Of a DNA stretch of 64,000 nucleotides, positions 1-11,985 are shown piece after piece. Position 1 is the stretch's first letter, and each line of letters begins with the position of its first letter. The notes beneath the pieces were generated by a model that saw nothing but the letters and a program-made list of their open reading frames with translations, did no database searches and was not told the origin of the DNA. This DNA comes from Epiperipatus broadwayi. Taxonomy: Eukaryota > Onychophora > Udeonychophora > Euonychophora > Peripatidae. Both the position numbers and the translations under genes were made by a program. Where the stretch lies: NCBI GenBank assembly GCA_028023455.1, contig JAQFVV010006199.1, positions 2,110,001 through 2,174,000 on the forward strand, in the 5' to 3' direction.

Positions 1-3000
1 GGATTAATATGGATATAAAGGGCTGACTTTTTTGTGTTCTTCATTAGCCTGAATATATTGTAGACTAGAAAGATGGTTTGCTTGAAGTTCATCAAATGAC
101 TAAATGGAGCTTATTGAATATTATCAGTTATTGGATTATACCTTTCCTGAAGATGACAACAAGCCAGTCTACTATTTAGGAGGGATCAGCTTATCAAGTT
201 CATCAGCTTGCCAAAGAATTAGTTTAAATACCTATACTGTTTTATCTTTGTGCAGATAAAGCTACTGTCATATATATAATGTACAATTGGTGAGTAGTGT
301 TCTATATATTGAGAACAATAGTATTTTAAATAATTTCTTGAAATGTCATTTAAAATTTCTAATTTACAAATTTTAACAGTAAATGCCTCTGTCAACTAAA
401 ATAAAACAAGGGAAAAAATAATAAATGACATTTTGGTCTAGAAGATTATTTGTTACTGAGAGAGAGAGGAAACCCCAAATATAATTTTTTTTTAAATATT
501 GAAAATGAGGCCACAATGACTTGAATTTTAAATGAAACTTTCCAAACAATAATAGCTTACCATAAAAAAGAAGAGGCTAATTAATAACTTAATCATCTAT
601 TTTATTATATATACACACATCATATATATATATACATTTATGTATTATTAAAAACCAATTGAATTTTCTTATAAGTCTATGACAATTTGAATTATGCTAA
701 TTTTTAAATTAATGTATAGCACATCTGAATGCTTGTATATATATGTGCATTTTATGTGTTTTTGACAGTGACTTAATTGGGTATTAAGAAAATATAATAT
801 GGTTTATTAGGTTTATTTTTTTATATAAATGCCAGTGTGTGCACACATTTTCATGAGCACACACATATGTTAAACCAGTCATTAATTATATGTTATAAAT
901 AGTAAATTTCTTTTATATATGTTTATGACAATTCAAATATGTTCATAAATTATACCATTCATCTGTGTGTATTTAAGTGTGTTTTATGTATTAGCATATT
1001 TGTAAATTACAATGTGATTTATTTTGTATTAATCAAAATCATAGGACTTAATTTATATGTATAGCTATATTCTACAGATCTTAATTTAATTGTTTTTAAT
1101 AAATTTATATTTCATTGTTTAAAGTTATTCCAGTGAATTTATTTAATCCTAAAATATTATAAATTATTATATATTGTTTTATATTTCTTATTCACAATAA
1201 CAGTTATAGAGCTTTTAGTCTGTTATATAAAAGGCATTTATATTTAGTGTTTATGGACATCCATTTGATGAAGATCCTGGATTGAGGGAAATGGAATATC
1301 CTTTAAAATCCCTGCACTACATTTTATTTAGTTTAGTATTTGTTGAAAATTACGTTTATAGTTGGCCAGTTCATTAAAGATACTAAGTGGCCAGAGCGTT
1401 GATGATGATCAGAATGTTTTAGTATCTCAGCATTTGGTTTATCATTGTAGTTTGATGGTGCAGCACCTAAGTATGTGCATCCAGATAATTATTATTTGTA
1501 TTCCTACCCTACATTTGGCAGTGGCTAAATAATTAGATTGTGTGTTCAGTATTTATGTCTTTGCAATAAAGGATATGTCCACTTTTTAAATCAATTGTTT
1601 CTTTAATCCCTTAACTTCACAAATTCTGGCAATATCTTATTTATTATTAGATAGTTGCTTCTTCTAATTAATATAATATTCTTTCTCTTGGAAGTGATTT
1701 GCAATTGTAAATACCTAAATAAAAAGTCATTGAATGGTAGTCCAGAAACACAATCAAGGCATTTTTAGCACTTCATCTTTAACTACCAAACCTCTGCCTT
1801 GCCTAGTAACCTTCAATCTCTTGGGAATAAGGATCATAATTTAATTTTGTCAATCAATATGTAAATTCACATACACGTTCTTGCTGCCTGGAAGAAAATT
1901 CAATGGCTATCAGGTAATTAAGAAGGAAGGTCATAGTGTTTCTTGATCTTAAACTCAAAGATAAAATGCTAGCTGCAATGACAAGAATGTATGAAATGAA
2001 CAGTAAGAATTTTTGCTGCTTGGTTTCTTTAAAACTGCAAAAAGGAAACAAACGGTCTTCTTTCAGTTAGCAGTAAAATTCTTTTCCAATCATATTTTTT
2101 TGTGATAAATTGTTTAAAAAAACTTTATTGTAATAATCAGAATAATGATTAAAATTTAATAAGTTAAAAAAATTTTACTTAGAAAAATATATAATAATGT
2201 GTGTTGTGAATGGGACTGTTTTAAAGTAAAATTAATCTGGTATTATTGATTTTAAATTCCAATATGGAAGTTACATTGCTGTAGAAATAATTTAATGGCA
2301 TTAAATAAAATAATATGCAGTGATATTGTTGTAGAAATACTTCATTGCAATAAGTCAAATAGTAGATTTAGTTGGGAGGATGGATAAATATTTGATAGAT
2401 AAATAATTATTTTGTTATATAAAAGTATGTTTTGCTAGAATAGCTAAATAGTATTGAACTATATATGGTAATAAATAGGAGATCCACATATATTTTCAGC
2501 TATATCTCTGATATATTAGTGCCTCATTAGATTTGTCTCCTGTATTCTTTTATCAGTTCAACTATCTTTTAAATGACACATTAACTTTCAAATAACACAC
2601 TTAAAATAGACACAGGGTATAAACTGAATAAAAAAAATGAAAGAATCTCTAAATTTAATTAATATCAAAAATAGGTGCAACAAATTGATAATATAACAAT
2701 AAAATATAAATCACAAACAAAAATAAATAAATAAAGATTATAAATTCACTATCTCAAATTACTATACTTCATTCTTGATATTGTCTGTTCTCAAATAAAT
2801 AATTACTGTGATAATTAACTATTTAAATTAAAATTATATTAATTATTAGGCTATCAGTATTTTGATGGATCATGATGTTATTATATATCTTATTTAGTAG
2901 ATTCTGTTTATGATTCATGGTGATTATTTATACATGAAAGTAAGTATATTTATCAAACCAGAGAAATTGGAAAAAATCTCTTCACATAAAGAAATTTTAT

Positions 3001-3017
3001 ACTTTTAAGTTCCATAG
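1..3017. other. AT-rich DNA without recognisable genes
   Basis: I find no coding sequence here. Positions 115-270 keep an open plus-strand frame of about 50 codons with fairly mixed composition, but it matches no family I know. The rest is poly-A/T and TA-rich sequence. The only longer frame (1854-2051, minus) has AT-driven codon use and no domain. Confidence 0.6.
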
Positions 3018-4436
3018 TAGTGATACTCAATCTTTTTGTCTCAGGCTACATATAATATGTTTGCTATGTGATGCAAGCTGCAAAGTAGTACATTATACTT
3101 CATATGATAATATATAAAATAATTCTAAATGTATCCAAGACTGTTTAAAAACTAATGATTTTTGATGTTGAGGCAAGTTTTTCATTATTTAGATAAATCA
3201 ATTTTATAATTGCTACATGCTATTCTTAATATGTCAACAATGTAAGAATTAGTAAACCAATTTTTATATATGGTCTTTGCATATTTCATTTTAGAATAGG
3301 ATGATTACGCAAACAATGTGATTACCATTTGAGAACTTTTGTATAATCTTGTATTTTTCAGGCACTAATTTTAAAATTCAGCATATTCCTTTCTTTCCCT
3401 CTTTTCTTCAAAAGTAATCTCCAGAGTCACATCATTTTTGAACGCAATGAATTTATCAAATAGCTTTGCGTAATCATATCCTAATGCAACTGGTTGCACA
3501 ATAATTGCTGTTTTTATATATCAGAGATTTTCTACAGACAATATTGATATTTTTAAATCCTAAAATCTACTTATATTCATTGTATAAGGCAGCTAAATAA
3601 TTTAAATGATAGTATAGTTTTCTTTTTGAATGTCTATGTTATAACTGTTAAGCTTTTATTATAGTTGGAAAATTATGTTATATTTGGGTTTGTATTTCCT
3701 CATAATAGATATTTAGTTCTTCAAAGGTAATACTTTATTCGCCATATGCAAAATAATTTTATTTTCAGTTTGTAAATCATGATTAAGCTCCCCAAGTTTT
3801 TTTTGTGATGTTGCACAGAAAGGCCAAAAGACACCATTATTTTTAAAAGCACTGTAAACTTTATTGTAAAAATAAAAGAATTTCTTGCCATAAAGAGAAA
3901 TATTGATTCAGAACTTTTTTTCTGCATAACCATCACATAAAGATATGTAAAAAAAATATTGCTAAAGATCCACTAGGATTTGTATTTTATACTGTAATGA
4001 AGAACAATGTTATGCTTTTTTTAATGTAAAACTTTCATGACAAATCAAACAAATTGCTGAACCATGTTTATTTTACACAACAAAATATTCTTCCTGATTG
4101 TCTTGAAACAATCTAATTTCATTAGATATTTTTCGTTTGTATTTTGTAGATACTCCTGTCTTTGTGATTAATTAAATTATGGTTTGACATAAAACAGTAC
4201 ATTTCAAAACAGTCAGAAGTTTGCTGTTGTAATGGACATTTAAAATTATAAGAAACAAAATTGTTATTCATTGCTATAATTATACAATTAAAAGAAACTC
4301 ATTGTGAGTACAGTTTTCAATGAAAGTGAGGTGCAAGTAGGTGCTTTACATCTCAAGACTATAAAAACTTAGATTAATGAATGTATTTTTGGGGCTGCAC
4401 ATAAGAGCTTGGTGAGCTGCAGATTAAGTATGGCTG
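3018..4436. mobile_element. Old hAT-like DNA transposon (tentative)
   Basis: The left edge (3018-3055) reads like the usual hAT start, CAGTGGTTCTCAACCTTTTTG, in altered form: AGTGATACTCAATCT followed by CTTTTTGTCTCAGGCT. The right edge (4394-4436) has the GGGCTGCAC ... GAGCTGCAG pattern common at hAT 3' ends. Its reverse complement begins AGCCATACTTAATCT, which matches the left edge at 12 of 15 positions. The flanking 8-mers (TTCCATAG and CTCTAAAG) agree at only 5 of 8, so the target duplication is decayed or the ends are slightly misplaced. Inside, the minus strand at 3367-3495 has a short coding-like stretch containing GYDYAKLFDKFIAFKNDV, which I cannot assign to a known transposase. This could be a chance resemblance. 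Confidence 0.35.
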
Positions 4437-5834
4437 CTCTAAAGCAAAATCTGAATTCCTTCTGATTTATTTGTAGAAGCAAAAAAAAGAAAGTTTAATG
4501 TTAGAAACAACATGGCATATATTATATAATAAAAAAAAAGTCTATATTAATTATATTTTAGATTGTTATAAATAATTAAATAACTTATCTAATTTGAGAT
4601 TTTATGGAAAATTGTGCACATATATCCCTATATAATTATTACTAGTTTTTTTAATGTTTGGCAGTTCTTTACCTTTCTTAACCATGAAATTTGTATGTTT
4701 TTTAATATGATTGCTTTGTAATAACTTGTCATATTTCTTCTTATTTTCATTAACTGCTAGTTATTGGTCAAGTGAATATTTGTTTCAATACAAGTCATCA
4801 ACATAATGAAAAGGCATTTTTTATAAAATCTGTACTTCAAGAGAGTCTGCTCTATAGCATTGTTCAGGACATGAACATTTAACTCAAATGGTTACTTAGT
4901 CATTCATTCCTAGAAATTCCAAATCACTAAATATAGAGATTATTATGACTTGTAGAAATTATAATGATTTTCTTTATTGATTTTTATCCATTTTTAATGT
5001 CTACAACAATATTTTACAGCTACTAATGGGTTACTTTCTCCTCTGTAATTTTTGGAAATCCAACTGAATTAGACTCATTTAATTCAATGGATATAATTTT
5101 TTAGCTTCAAACTTCTTAGGAAATCTGTTCAAATTTAGTCTCATCATATGATGTATCTGGTCTCTTACACAAATATTTCTTTCTCTCAAAGATCCTTGTT
5201 ATTTCTTCTTCTTTTTTTATGATAACAAATGCCTTGAAACTTTTTTAATTCTTTTATGCTATTGTCTTTCTACATAATGCTTATTCATTTAGTTAATTAT
5301 TTATTTTTCATACAACTTTTCAAAAATTAACAGTTATTTATAAAATTTACATAATATGTATGCTGTTAGTTATTTGAAAATTATTATTTATTGATTTATT
5401 GAAAATTAATGATTTTTTCTTTACACTTATTTTGTTTAAATGATTTCTAAACATAATTTCATGTTTTGTTGGCCATCAATTTTAATAAAAGAGCAATATT
5501 ATTTATTAAACTATTCCATTCCTATTTGTTTTTATCTCTTTTATTTTTCTTGCTGGTTTTTTATTCATACATATTCATATGTGTCTGTAATGTTATAATA
5601 TAGAATAATTTTACTGAAGGGATAAAGATTCTTAGATTAAAACTCAATCATTTATGTTGATGCTTAAATAACATTATGACCTCTTGAAATAGTGATTACT
5701 CTATATGTGTTATTACTGAAATGTACTATCTTTTGCGATACTCACACATATATCAATTTACAATTAACATCTAAAAGTAAGAAAATGTGAAAAAGGAAAT
5801 CATATAAAATAGTCAATATTTACAACATTAGCAT
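4437..5834. other. AT-rich DNA, nothing recognised
   Basis: There is no open frame, RNA gene or repeat that I can support. The composition is uniformly AT-rich with scattered homopolymer runs. Confidence 0.6.
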
Positions 5835-6256
5835 CATGTATTTTTCTTTCACTATTTTTATGCCATTTATTGTAAGCTTCAGTAAATAATAAAAGACAGA
5901 TAATAGTGCTTAATAAATTCCTGTCTTGTGTTGTCTATCTAATATGCCCAGATTAGCTTCATGCTTATGGCTTTCATCAGTGAGGTTTGGATTTTGGAAC
6001 TGTGCACCTGGACCTTTAGAATCTAGTGCACTATTGTCTGGAAGTCATTATTATAAATATCAAGCTACTATCTGAAACTAAAAAAAAAAAAAACATGTTT
6101 TGCTATCTTAAACAATTTATTTGTATAATCATATCTGGGCATATTGGATAGAACTGACAGCATAGGATAGGGATTTATTAAGCATTATTGTTTGACATCT
6201 ATTGCTTACTAAAGCTTACAGTAATTGGCATACAGGTGATAAAGCAAAAATGTACG
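5835..6256. mobile_element. Head-to-head inverted repeat with hammerhead-family ends
   Basis: Two arms of about 120 bp (5835-5956 and 6131-6256) are imperfect reverse complements, for example TATGCCATTTATTGTAAGCTT against AAGCTTACAGTAATTGGCATA. They are separated by about 175 bp. Each arm matches the repeat at 63.1-63.2 kb. The plus-strand right arm aligns with 63099-63205 (TCTGGGCATATTGGATAG against TCTGGTGATATTGGATGAG, then GATAGGGATTT in both). The left arm carries the same sequence on the minus strand and continues into the hammerhead-like core. So one longer copy (minus) and one shorter copy (plus) of the same family lie head to head. An alternative is a foldback MITE, but the homology to 63 kb argues for two copies of a retro-element end. 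Confidence 0.6.
5946..5987 (-). ncRNA. Decayed hammerhead ribozyme motif
   Basis: On the minus strand the 5' core box CTGATGA is intact (5980-5974). It is followed by a weak stem II (AAGC, loop CATAA, GCAT), then GAAG where GAAA is expected, then CTAATC where the 63-kb copy has CTAGTC. The first four pairs of stem I survive (A-T, C-G, T-G, C-G). The motif aligns without gaps to the better-preserved one at 63061-63106. The changed GAAA box and lost stem III pair suggest it no longer cleaves. Confidence 0.45.
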
Positions 6257-6844
6257 CTCCTAGAACAGCAATATGTAAGCTGGAATCTTATGATATTACA
6301 TTTATAACATTGCTTTTTATAAAATATTTTTCTAATCCTATCATGCTTTGAGAAAATTAGTTTATTAGAAAGAGTAGCAAACTTGAGAACTAAAGATTCC
6401 TGAATGTGTTTTTAAATGGGGAGGGGGGACTCTCAGTTTGATCAATTAGAGTTGTTGTGCTTGATCTTCACTTTTATGGTCAAATATCAATTGATCTTCC
6501 CATATGATAAAAATAATCCATCTCTCTCAAAGACTTAAATAGTTTCTATACATTAAGGTGTATATACACATTTTAAGATTAACTTATAACTCTTGATCAT
6601 AATTGATAGTATTGTTTACCACCTTCTTAACACAATTTATTCTACCATGCCAATTTCAGAGCCACATTAGGAAACTTTAATGAGCCTTTACATTTTATGT
6701 TGCTGAATGTTTAATTTGCTAATGCTTTTTTTTTTTTTTTAATAAACAATAAAAATTATTTTACTTGGAATTTATAATAAAGAATGGATTTTTTTAAAAC
6801 AAGAAAATGCCCTTTTTATTCTTGAATATCATATAATGTTTAAA
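6257..6844. other. AT-rich DNA, nothing recognised
   Basis: No gene is seen. A short G-rich run (GGGGAGGGGGGA) sits at 6418-6429 in otherwise AT-rich DNA. Confidence 0.6.
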
Positions 6845-6856
6845 TTGTATTAAATG

Positions 6857-6958
6857 AGTCTAGCATTGGTGATTGAGAGGTCAATGTTAGCAGCTTTACA
6901 AGCAGTTGTCCCAGGTTAGCAGGTTCGCTTCCTGTCTAATGCTATGACACATGGGGGG
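6857..6958 (+). mobile_element. tRNA-derived SINE, plus strand
   Basis: A 102-bp unit shows tRNA-like order: a 5' GCATTGGTG, a degenerate A box (GGTGATTGAGAGG), an anticodon-like arm (CAGC-TTTACAA-GCAG) and a B-box region (AGGTTCGCTTCC). It ends CTAATGCTATGACACATG plus a G run. The same sequence recurs at 8.10, 10.93, 24.11 and 56.95 kb. It is flanked by an exact 12-bp direct repeat, TTGTATTAAATG (6845-6856 and 6959-6970), the mark of LINE-driven insertion. The arm CTGCTTTACAAGCAG resembles that of tRNA-Val(UAC), while GCATTGGTGG resembles the start of tRNA-Gly, so the source tRNA is unsure. There is no tail region and no poly-A. Too altered to be a working tRNA. Confidence 0.8.
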
Positions 6959-6970
6959 TTGTATTAAATG

Positions 6971-8102
6971 CAGAAGAATGAACCAGTTGCACTGTTTATA
7001 TTTTATATTGTGAAATGAAATTAAAAAATAAATCCATATGGAATCTGAAGAATTTTGGAAAATTATAACTAACCAGGATTGTATAATTTTATCAAATAAT
7101 AATTATTGATGAAATTCCATTTTATGTATTACAAAAGACTTCAGTATTTATTTCATATGCATATATATATATTATAAGTTTTATACAATTATAACATATA
7201 TAAATCCATATGCAAAAATATTTGACATATATATATATAATAAATTTTGACATTGATTTAAGAAAACATTTTAAAGACTTTTCCAATATGCTGTAAAACT
7301 ATTATTTTATAATTTCAGCATTTATTTAATACATTAAAAAAATGCAGAAACTGCCAATTGGAATGGAAAATAATAATGCAGTTTATTGGTATGAAAAAGG
7401 GAGGGAAATGGGGGATACCTTTTAGTAATAGCAAACACACTTTTCTTAGTTTCAGTAGCTAATTATTTTTGTTATTTTGTTCTATTATTTAAATAAAAGA
7501 GTTAGGGGATTTTTTTTTTCCAAATTATTTTTATAAAAAATAATAACTATTTCTTTCAAAATAGAATAATAATTATCCTAACAGTACAAATATTTATATC
7601 TTTTTGCATTATTAAATGTAAAATAAATTATTGATTATAAAAGTATTAATTACAGATCATTCATTATTTAAATACCATTATCAATATGTGTTTTCAAATA
7701 ATATAAATTTTATAAAATGCTATCAGTATAGTCTCATTCTGTAAATATGATTATTTAAAGAAAACATAACTTCATCTTCTTCCTATCTACATGTTTTTTA
7801 AGTTTTGTCAAGAAATAATGCAAAAATATATACTGTATTTTGGAATGTTAATGAAGAAAACTGTTTGTATGTTTAAAAATATTTTATAGGAATATTTATT
7901 TAATATTAGAAATGTAAAATAATTTTAAAAATAACTAAATTATTTAAAATATTATACATATATATTCTTACAATTTTACTGAAAAAAAAAAGAAGATAGG
8001 AATAAAGTAATGCTATTTATTATCTGCATCTATTTTGAAATAATATATATTTTAAATAAATTTAAAAATTCTTATATATTTAGCTTATTTTATAGTTTCC
8101 AT
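6971..8102. other. AT-rich DNA with TA microsatellites
   Basis: It holds several short TA tracts (7155-7175 and 7228-7240) and no supportable gene. Confidence 0.6.
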
Positions 8103-8203
8103 CAAGTGTTGGTGGCCTAGCTGTTAACATAGCTGCCTTCCAAGCAGCTGCCCCAGGTTTGCTTCCTGGTCAACGCATTTGACTTGACGTATGAAAAAAA
8201 AAA
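8103..8203 (+). mobile_element. tRNA-derived SINE, plus strand, diverged copy
   Basis: Same family as the 6.86-kb copy. It starts GTGTTGGTGGCC, has a clean anticodon-like arm (GCTGC-CTTCCAA-GCAGC, loop triplet TCC) and a B-box region (AGGTTTGCTTCC), and ends CAACGCATTTGACTTG plus about ten A residues (8193-8202). TCC would be a glycine anticodon, which fits the tRNA-Gly-like 5' end, but other copies read TAC or TAT. No clear target duplication is visible, so it is probably older. Confidence 0.7.
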
Positions 8204-10719
8204 GACTTCCCATTCTATAAATGGTTTTTTAATCGAATCTTCATTACTGTGCCAGATACAGCTTTTTAAAAATATGAGAAGCTTCATTTATTGATTAAAG
8301 TTTAAACATTTTACATAGGTATATTTATAAACTTGAGTTTCCTGTAATGATAACAGAAGAATCTGAAATATCTTGAGAGCCAAGTATGGGATGTAGTGAT
8401 ACCACCATTTTATCTTCAAGATTGTTAATACATTATAGTAATAAAGATTTATGGGTATTTTCAGCTCATTTATAAATTAGGAATTGCCTGTAGTATTATT
8501 AATAAATGCTATCAAATCCATAGCAATTGCTGATGATTATATAAATAGTAAACATTTTTTGGAATGATCTATCATATATATATATTTATTAGGTTTTTCA
8601 AAGATACATTTAAAATCATGATGAAAGAATCTATCAACCTCATTGTTATCCATCTCACCAGTAATCTTTCTATGTATTACACTTTTTCTAATGAATTAAA
8701 ATATCTCATGATAATATCTTGACAGACTAATTTTAATTTAGTCATTTGTGTTTCAAATAAGAATTTATTTCTACATGATCAAGAATCTACTTATTTGTAG
8801 CCATTGTTTTATAAATGTGTATCTAACTTTTTTTTTATAATTAGAATAATGAGACTAAGATAATTTGGTTTGATGTATATCAATATCCTTGACCATAAAA
8901 TAAAAATATTAAGTTTATTGGTTCAGAGCCCCATTTGCTTATTTTTATATGTAGGTTTCCCAATTCAGGGTTTCTGTAATCAAGTCAAAATGTTGGAATA
9001 TCTAATTAAAATCTTAGACAGATGAACCCACAAAATATTATCTTTTATATATTTCGGTACTACATATTAACAAATTTTAACTAAAAAGTTGCAAGCATTA
9101 AATAAAAATGAGTGTACATTTAATGGTATTTTAATGAGAATTTTTTAATTGACAATAATTACATTTGTTGTAAAAGTAAAGTTCAAAATAAATGTATGTT
9201 ATATTCTTATGATTCATTTACATGGTTGTTGTTTTGTTTTATTGCCAAATAAATTTGGAAGAGATTTTAAATAATAAGTCATGCTGCCAAGATAAATATA
9301 GGATTATTTCAAACTACAGAATTGTAAAATATTTTCTATTAAATCTGTGTGAATTCTTTGTTTTCCATCATCATTTTTTTTTAGCTTGTAGTAATTGTTT
9401 TTAATTTATTATGCATTTTAATCTTTTTACCTCTCGTACTGATATTTCTAATACCATTCTTTTTGCCATCCATTTTAATATTGGCAAACCCTTCAGCTAA
9501 GATTAAATTAAATACAGTTCTCCCTTCTATTATTAATAAACCATAGATATAATATTTTTCTAATTTATTTATCTTTATCACTAACATGAAATTTATAAAT
9601 ATTTTGAAAAATATTTTATTTAACTTATCATAGTTATTTAAAATATTTAAGTATATGGTCAAGTTCTTTTTTTAAAAAGTAATTTTATGTTTAAGGCATT
9701 AAGAAAATTATCTAGTGATCAGCATCAGTAATAATTTCTTGTCACCTGTTTTGATACAATTTAATTAATTTTTTATATTACATCTATAATCTAGTGGCTA
9801 TCATATCTGTTTATTATATCCACAATCTAAGATTTTAATTCAGAAGAAACTATCAACTTTTTTTTTAATGACAGGATTTTTAAACAAGTTTTGCTTCGTA
9901 AAAAAAAATCAAAAGCAATTCCAATCAAATTATTTAATAGATAGATATCAACCATTTTTAGCTACAAAGTTAAATAAGAAAGGTAAACCTTGTCTTTTCT
10001 TTCACTGTTAATATAAAAAGATGCATTAGAGATGTTGTTAAGCTCAGAAATAAATTATTTATTGGGCCTTTGGGTTCAGACTTCATCATAAAATAAAATA
10101 TGAATGCTTTTGTGATTTTAATAAATAAAAATGTTTTGAAAATAATAAATACTATTATACCTTCATTTAAAGTTTTTTATTTTGCAATTTACTATAATAG
10201 TCATGGCTGATTAAAATATCTTCCCTAAATATTTCAATAACTAAAATGAGAGACATTTTTGAGATTTAAAAAGTTATTTCCAGTATTGCGAATAATGCAC
10301 TATGAATTTCATGTACTTTCATAAAATAATAAAGATTTGAAGAATAGTTATGATTGTGCTATCCTTGCTAATTCATAAAAATTATCTTCAGAATGGTTTG
10401 ATTTATTTTAATAGTTATTAGTTTTAAAATATGGATTTTTTTGTTGTTGTTGTTAATTATTTAGGTAAAAAGATAAACTTGAGTTATATGATACAAAACA
10501 AAATTTTATGCATTTCTGCATTTAAAAATTAAAAAGATAGGATATTTCATCATAATTATATAATTACTGAAATGCAGATCACTTTCAAGTAAAAGATGAT
10601 TTGCAAGAATTGGAAGAACTATCTAAAATTAAATGGGATATTATGTCACTTTTAAGATGACAAGCTTTAAAAAAAAGTATTTTATATTTAATATTGATTG
10701 TTTGTTTGTGTTTGTTTGT
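8204..10719. other. AT-rich DNA, nothing recognised
   Basis: The longest frame (9381-9662, minus, 93 codons) is rich in Ile, Lys and Asn and shows only a vague likeness to a LINE C-terminus, too weak to call. No RNA gene or repeat structure is seen. Confidence 0.55.
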
Positions 10720-10912
10720 TTGTTTGGAAAGACATGGCTGAGAGTAAAATATAATCATGAGCAACAATTAGGTAAGATAAAATCTTTCAAAAAGAAAATT
10801 CTCAGCAGGAGTTGCATTACAAAGTGAAGAACCAGTTTGTGACATATGTGGACCTGTTTATGGCTAATGAAATTGATTTGTATAGTCATTGCAAAATTTA
10901 TTTTTATCGTTT
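10720..10912 (+). pseudogene. LINE ORF C-terminal fragment with zinc knuckle
   Basis: A short, frame-broken piece resembles the very end of LINE proteins of the type that finish with a W..V segment, a basic linker and a single C2H2-like finger. The parts in order are KTWLRVKYNHEQQLGKIKS with a following KKK (10729-10797), then in another frame KRKFSAG and PVCDICGPVYG (10833-10860), then, after two stops and a shift, NEIDLYSHCK (10864-10895). This matches the family pattern C-x2-C ... I-x-L-x-S-H. The reverse transcriptase upstream is absent or decayed beyond recognition. Not functional. Confidence 0.5.
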
Positions 10913-10932
10913 TTTTTTCTTTAATCTTTTTT

Positions 10933-11044
10933 CATTTTTTTTTTTTTTTCATGTGTCATAGCATCAGCTGGGAAGTGAACCCACCATCCCGGGACAACTG
11001 CTCATAAAGCAGCCGTCGCTGACCTCTCGACCACCAATGCTTGA
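10933..11044 (-). mobile_element. tRNA-derived SINE, minus strand, with poly-A tail
   Basis: Read on the minus strand, it runs AAGCATTGGTGGTCGAGAGG (an A-box fit), GCTGC-TTTATGA-GCAGT (anticodon arm), GTGGGTTCACTTCCC (B-box region) and GATGCTATGACACATG, then about 14 A residues. It is flanked by a 12-bp direct repeat, TTAATCTTTTTT (10921-10932 and 11045-11056), partly low-complexity. It lies just downstream of the LINE tail fragment at 10.7 kb. This and the 57-kb copy are the best-preserved in the window. Confidence 0.8.
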
Positions 11045-11056
11045 TTAATCTTTTTT

Positions 11057-11867
11057 TTTTTAAATTAGTTTACTTATATTTATGAGTGGCAGTTAATGAT
11101 GATGATGGTTTCTAGTAGTTTGATATATTACTTTTTTTTTAATTGTTGGCTTGTTTATGAAATTGTTTTCTCTCTTTCTAACATTTCTTTTGTAATTGGA
11201 ATGGGAGGGATAAAGATGTGAAAATCCATTTTAAACTAATTTTCTTGTTCTCTTATTTAATATAGTTAGAATTAGTTTATATTGATATGAAATCATTTTG
11301 TCTTCGTTTTTTTTTTAAAGTAAAAAAAGTCATATTCAAGAAATTGAATGTAACTGATTACTGCAATAATCTTCTCACAACACTCAGACTAACCTTATTT
11401 TGAAATTTCAGTCAGATTGAAAATGATAAATTGTGTTTAAAGAATAATCTTTAAACTGAGGGGAAAGGTAATGTAATTGACAATTGTCTACAACATTAAA
11501 GGAATATTTGAAACAAATTTGGGATTTAAATTGTTGACAATTTTCTTTGAAGATTTTATTAGATTTTTTTTTACATTGTAAGTGATTTATTTTTAAAGAT
11601 TTAAGTCTAAGTAATATTTTTGAACATTTAACTCATTTTTAATATCAAGAGTTTTGTACAGCACATATATTTACTATAAGAAGTCTGATCTAAAAGTTTT
11701 TAAGATTTTACTTTTATTTCAAAAAATACATCCCCAACAAAGCATGTTGCCTTTAGTTTATATTTCTGTCGTCAGTCTACATATATGTGTGTGTTAAGTG
11801 ATTCCTCATTCTGTATTATGAGACAATAAATTAATGAAGATAACTTGATTTTCTGTGAGGTTTAATG
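11057..11867. other. AT-rich DNA, nothing recognised
   Basis: There is no gene or repeat that I can support. Confidence 0.6.
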
Positions 11868-11985
11868 CAATAATAGAGTATCAGACTCAGAAGCATAAGG
11901 TGTCCATTGGATTGACTCCATTTCTGGCATTTGAACTCTGAACTCTCAAACAATAAAGCTATTCAATTATTTTTTTTATTAATTT
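11868..11985 (-). repeat. Old interspersed repeat, family C
   Basis: The reverse complement reads ATAATTGAATAGCTTTATTG, TTTGAGAGTTCAG, then GAGTCTGATACTCT. The copy at 42.58 kb has ATAATCGAATGATTTTATTG, TTTGGGAGTTCAG and AATCTGATACTCT at the same spacing. More distant copies lie at 45.28 and 62.86 kb. No protein or RNA-gene feature is visible. It may be an old SINE or MITE. Confidence 0.5.

Noticed and set aside
115-270. Open plus-strand stretch (LLDYTFPEDDNKPVYYLGG) considered as a host exon
   Set aside because: Short, matches no family I know, and has no defensible splice sites.
9381-9662. 93-codon minus-strand frame with a faint likeness to a LINE C-terminus (EGRTVFNLILAEG, GKKNGIR)
   Set aside because: No conserved motif in order or register, and Ile/Lys/Asn-rich composition is expected from AT-rich noise.
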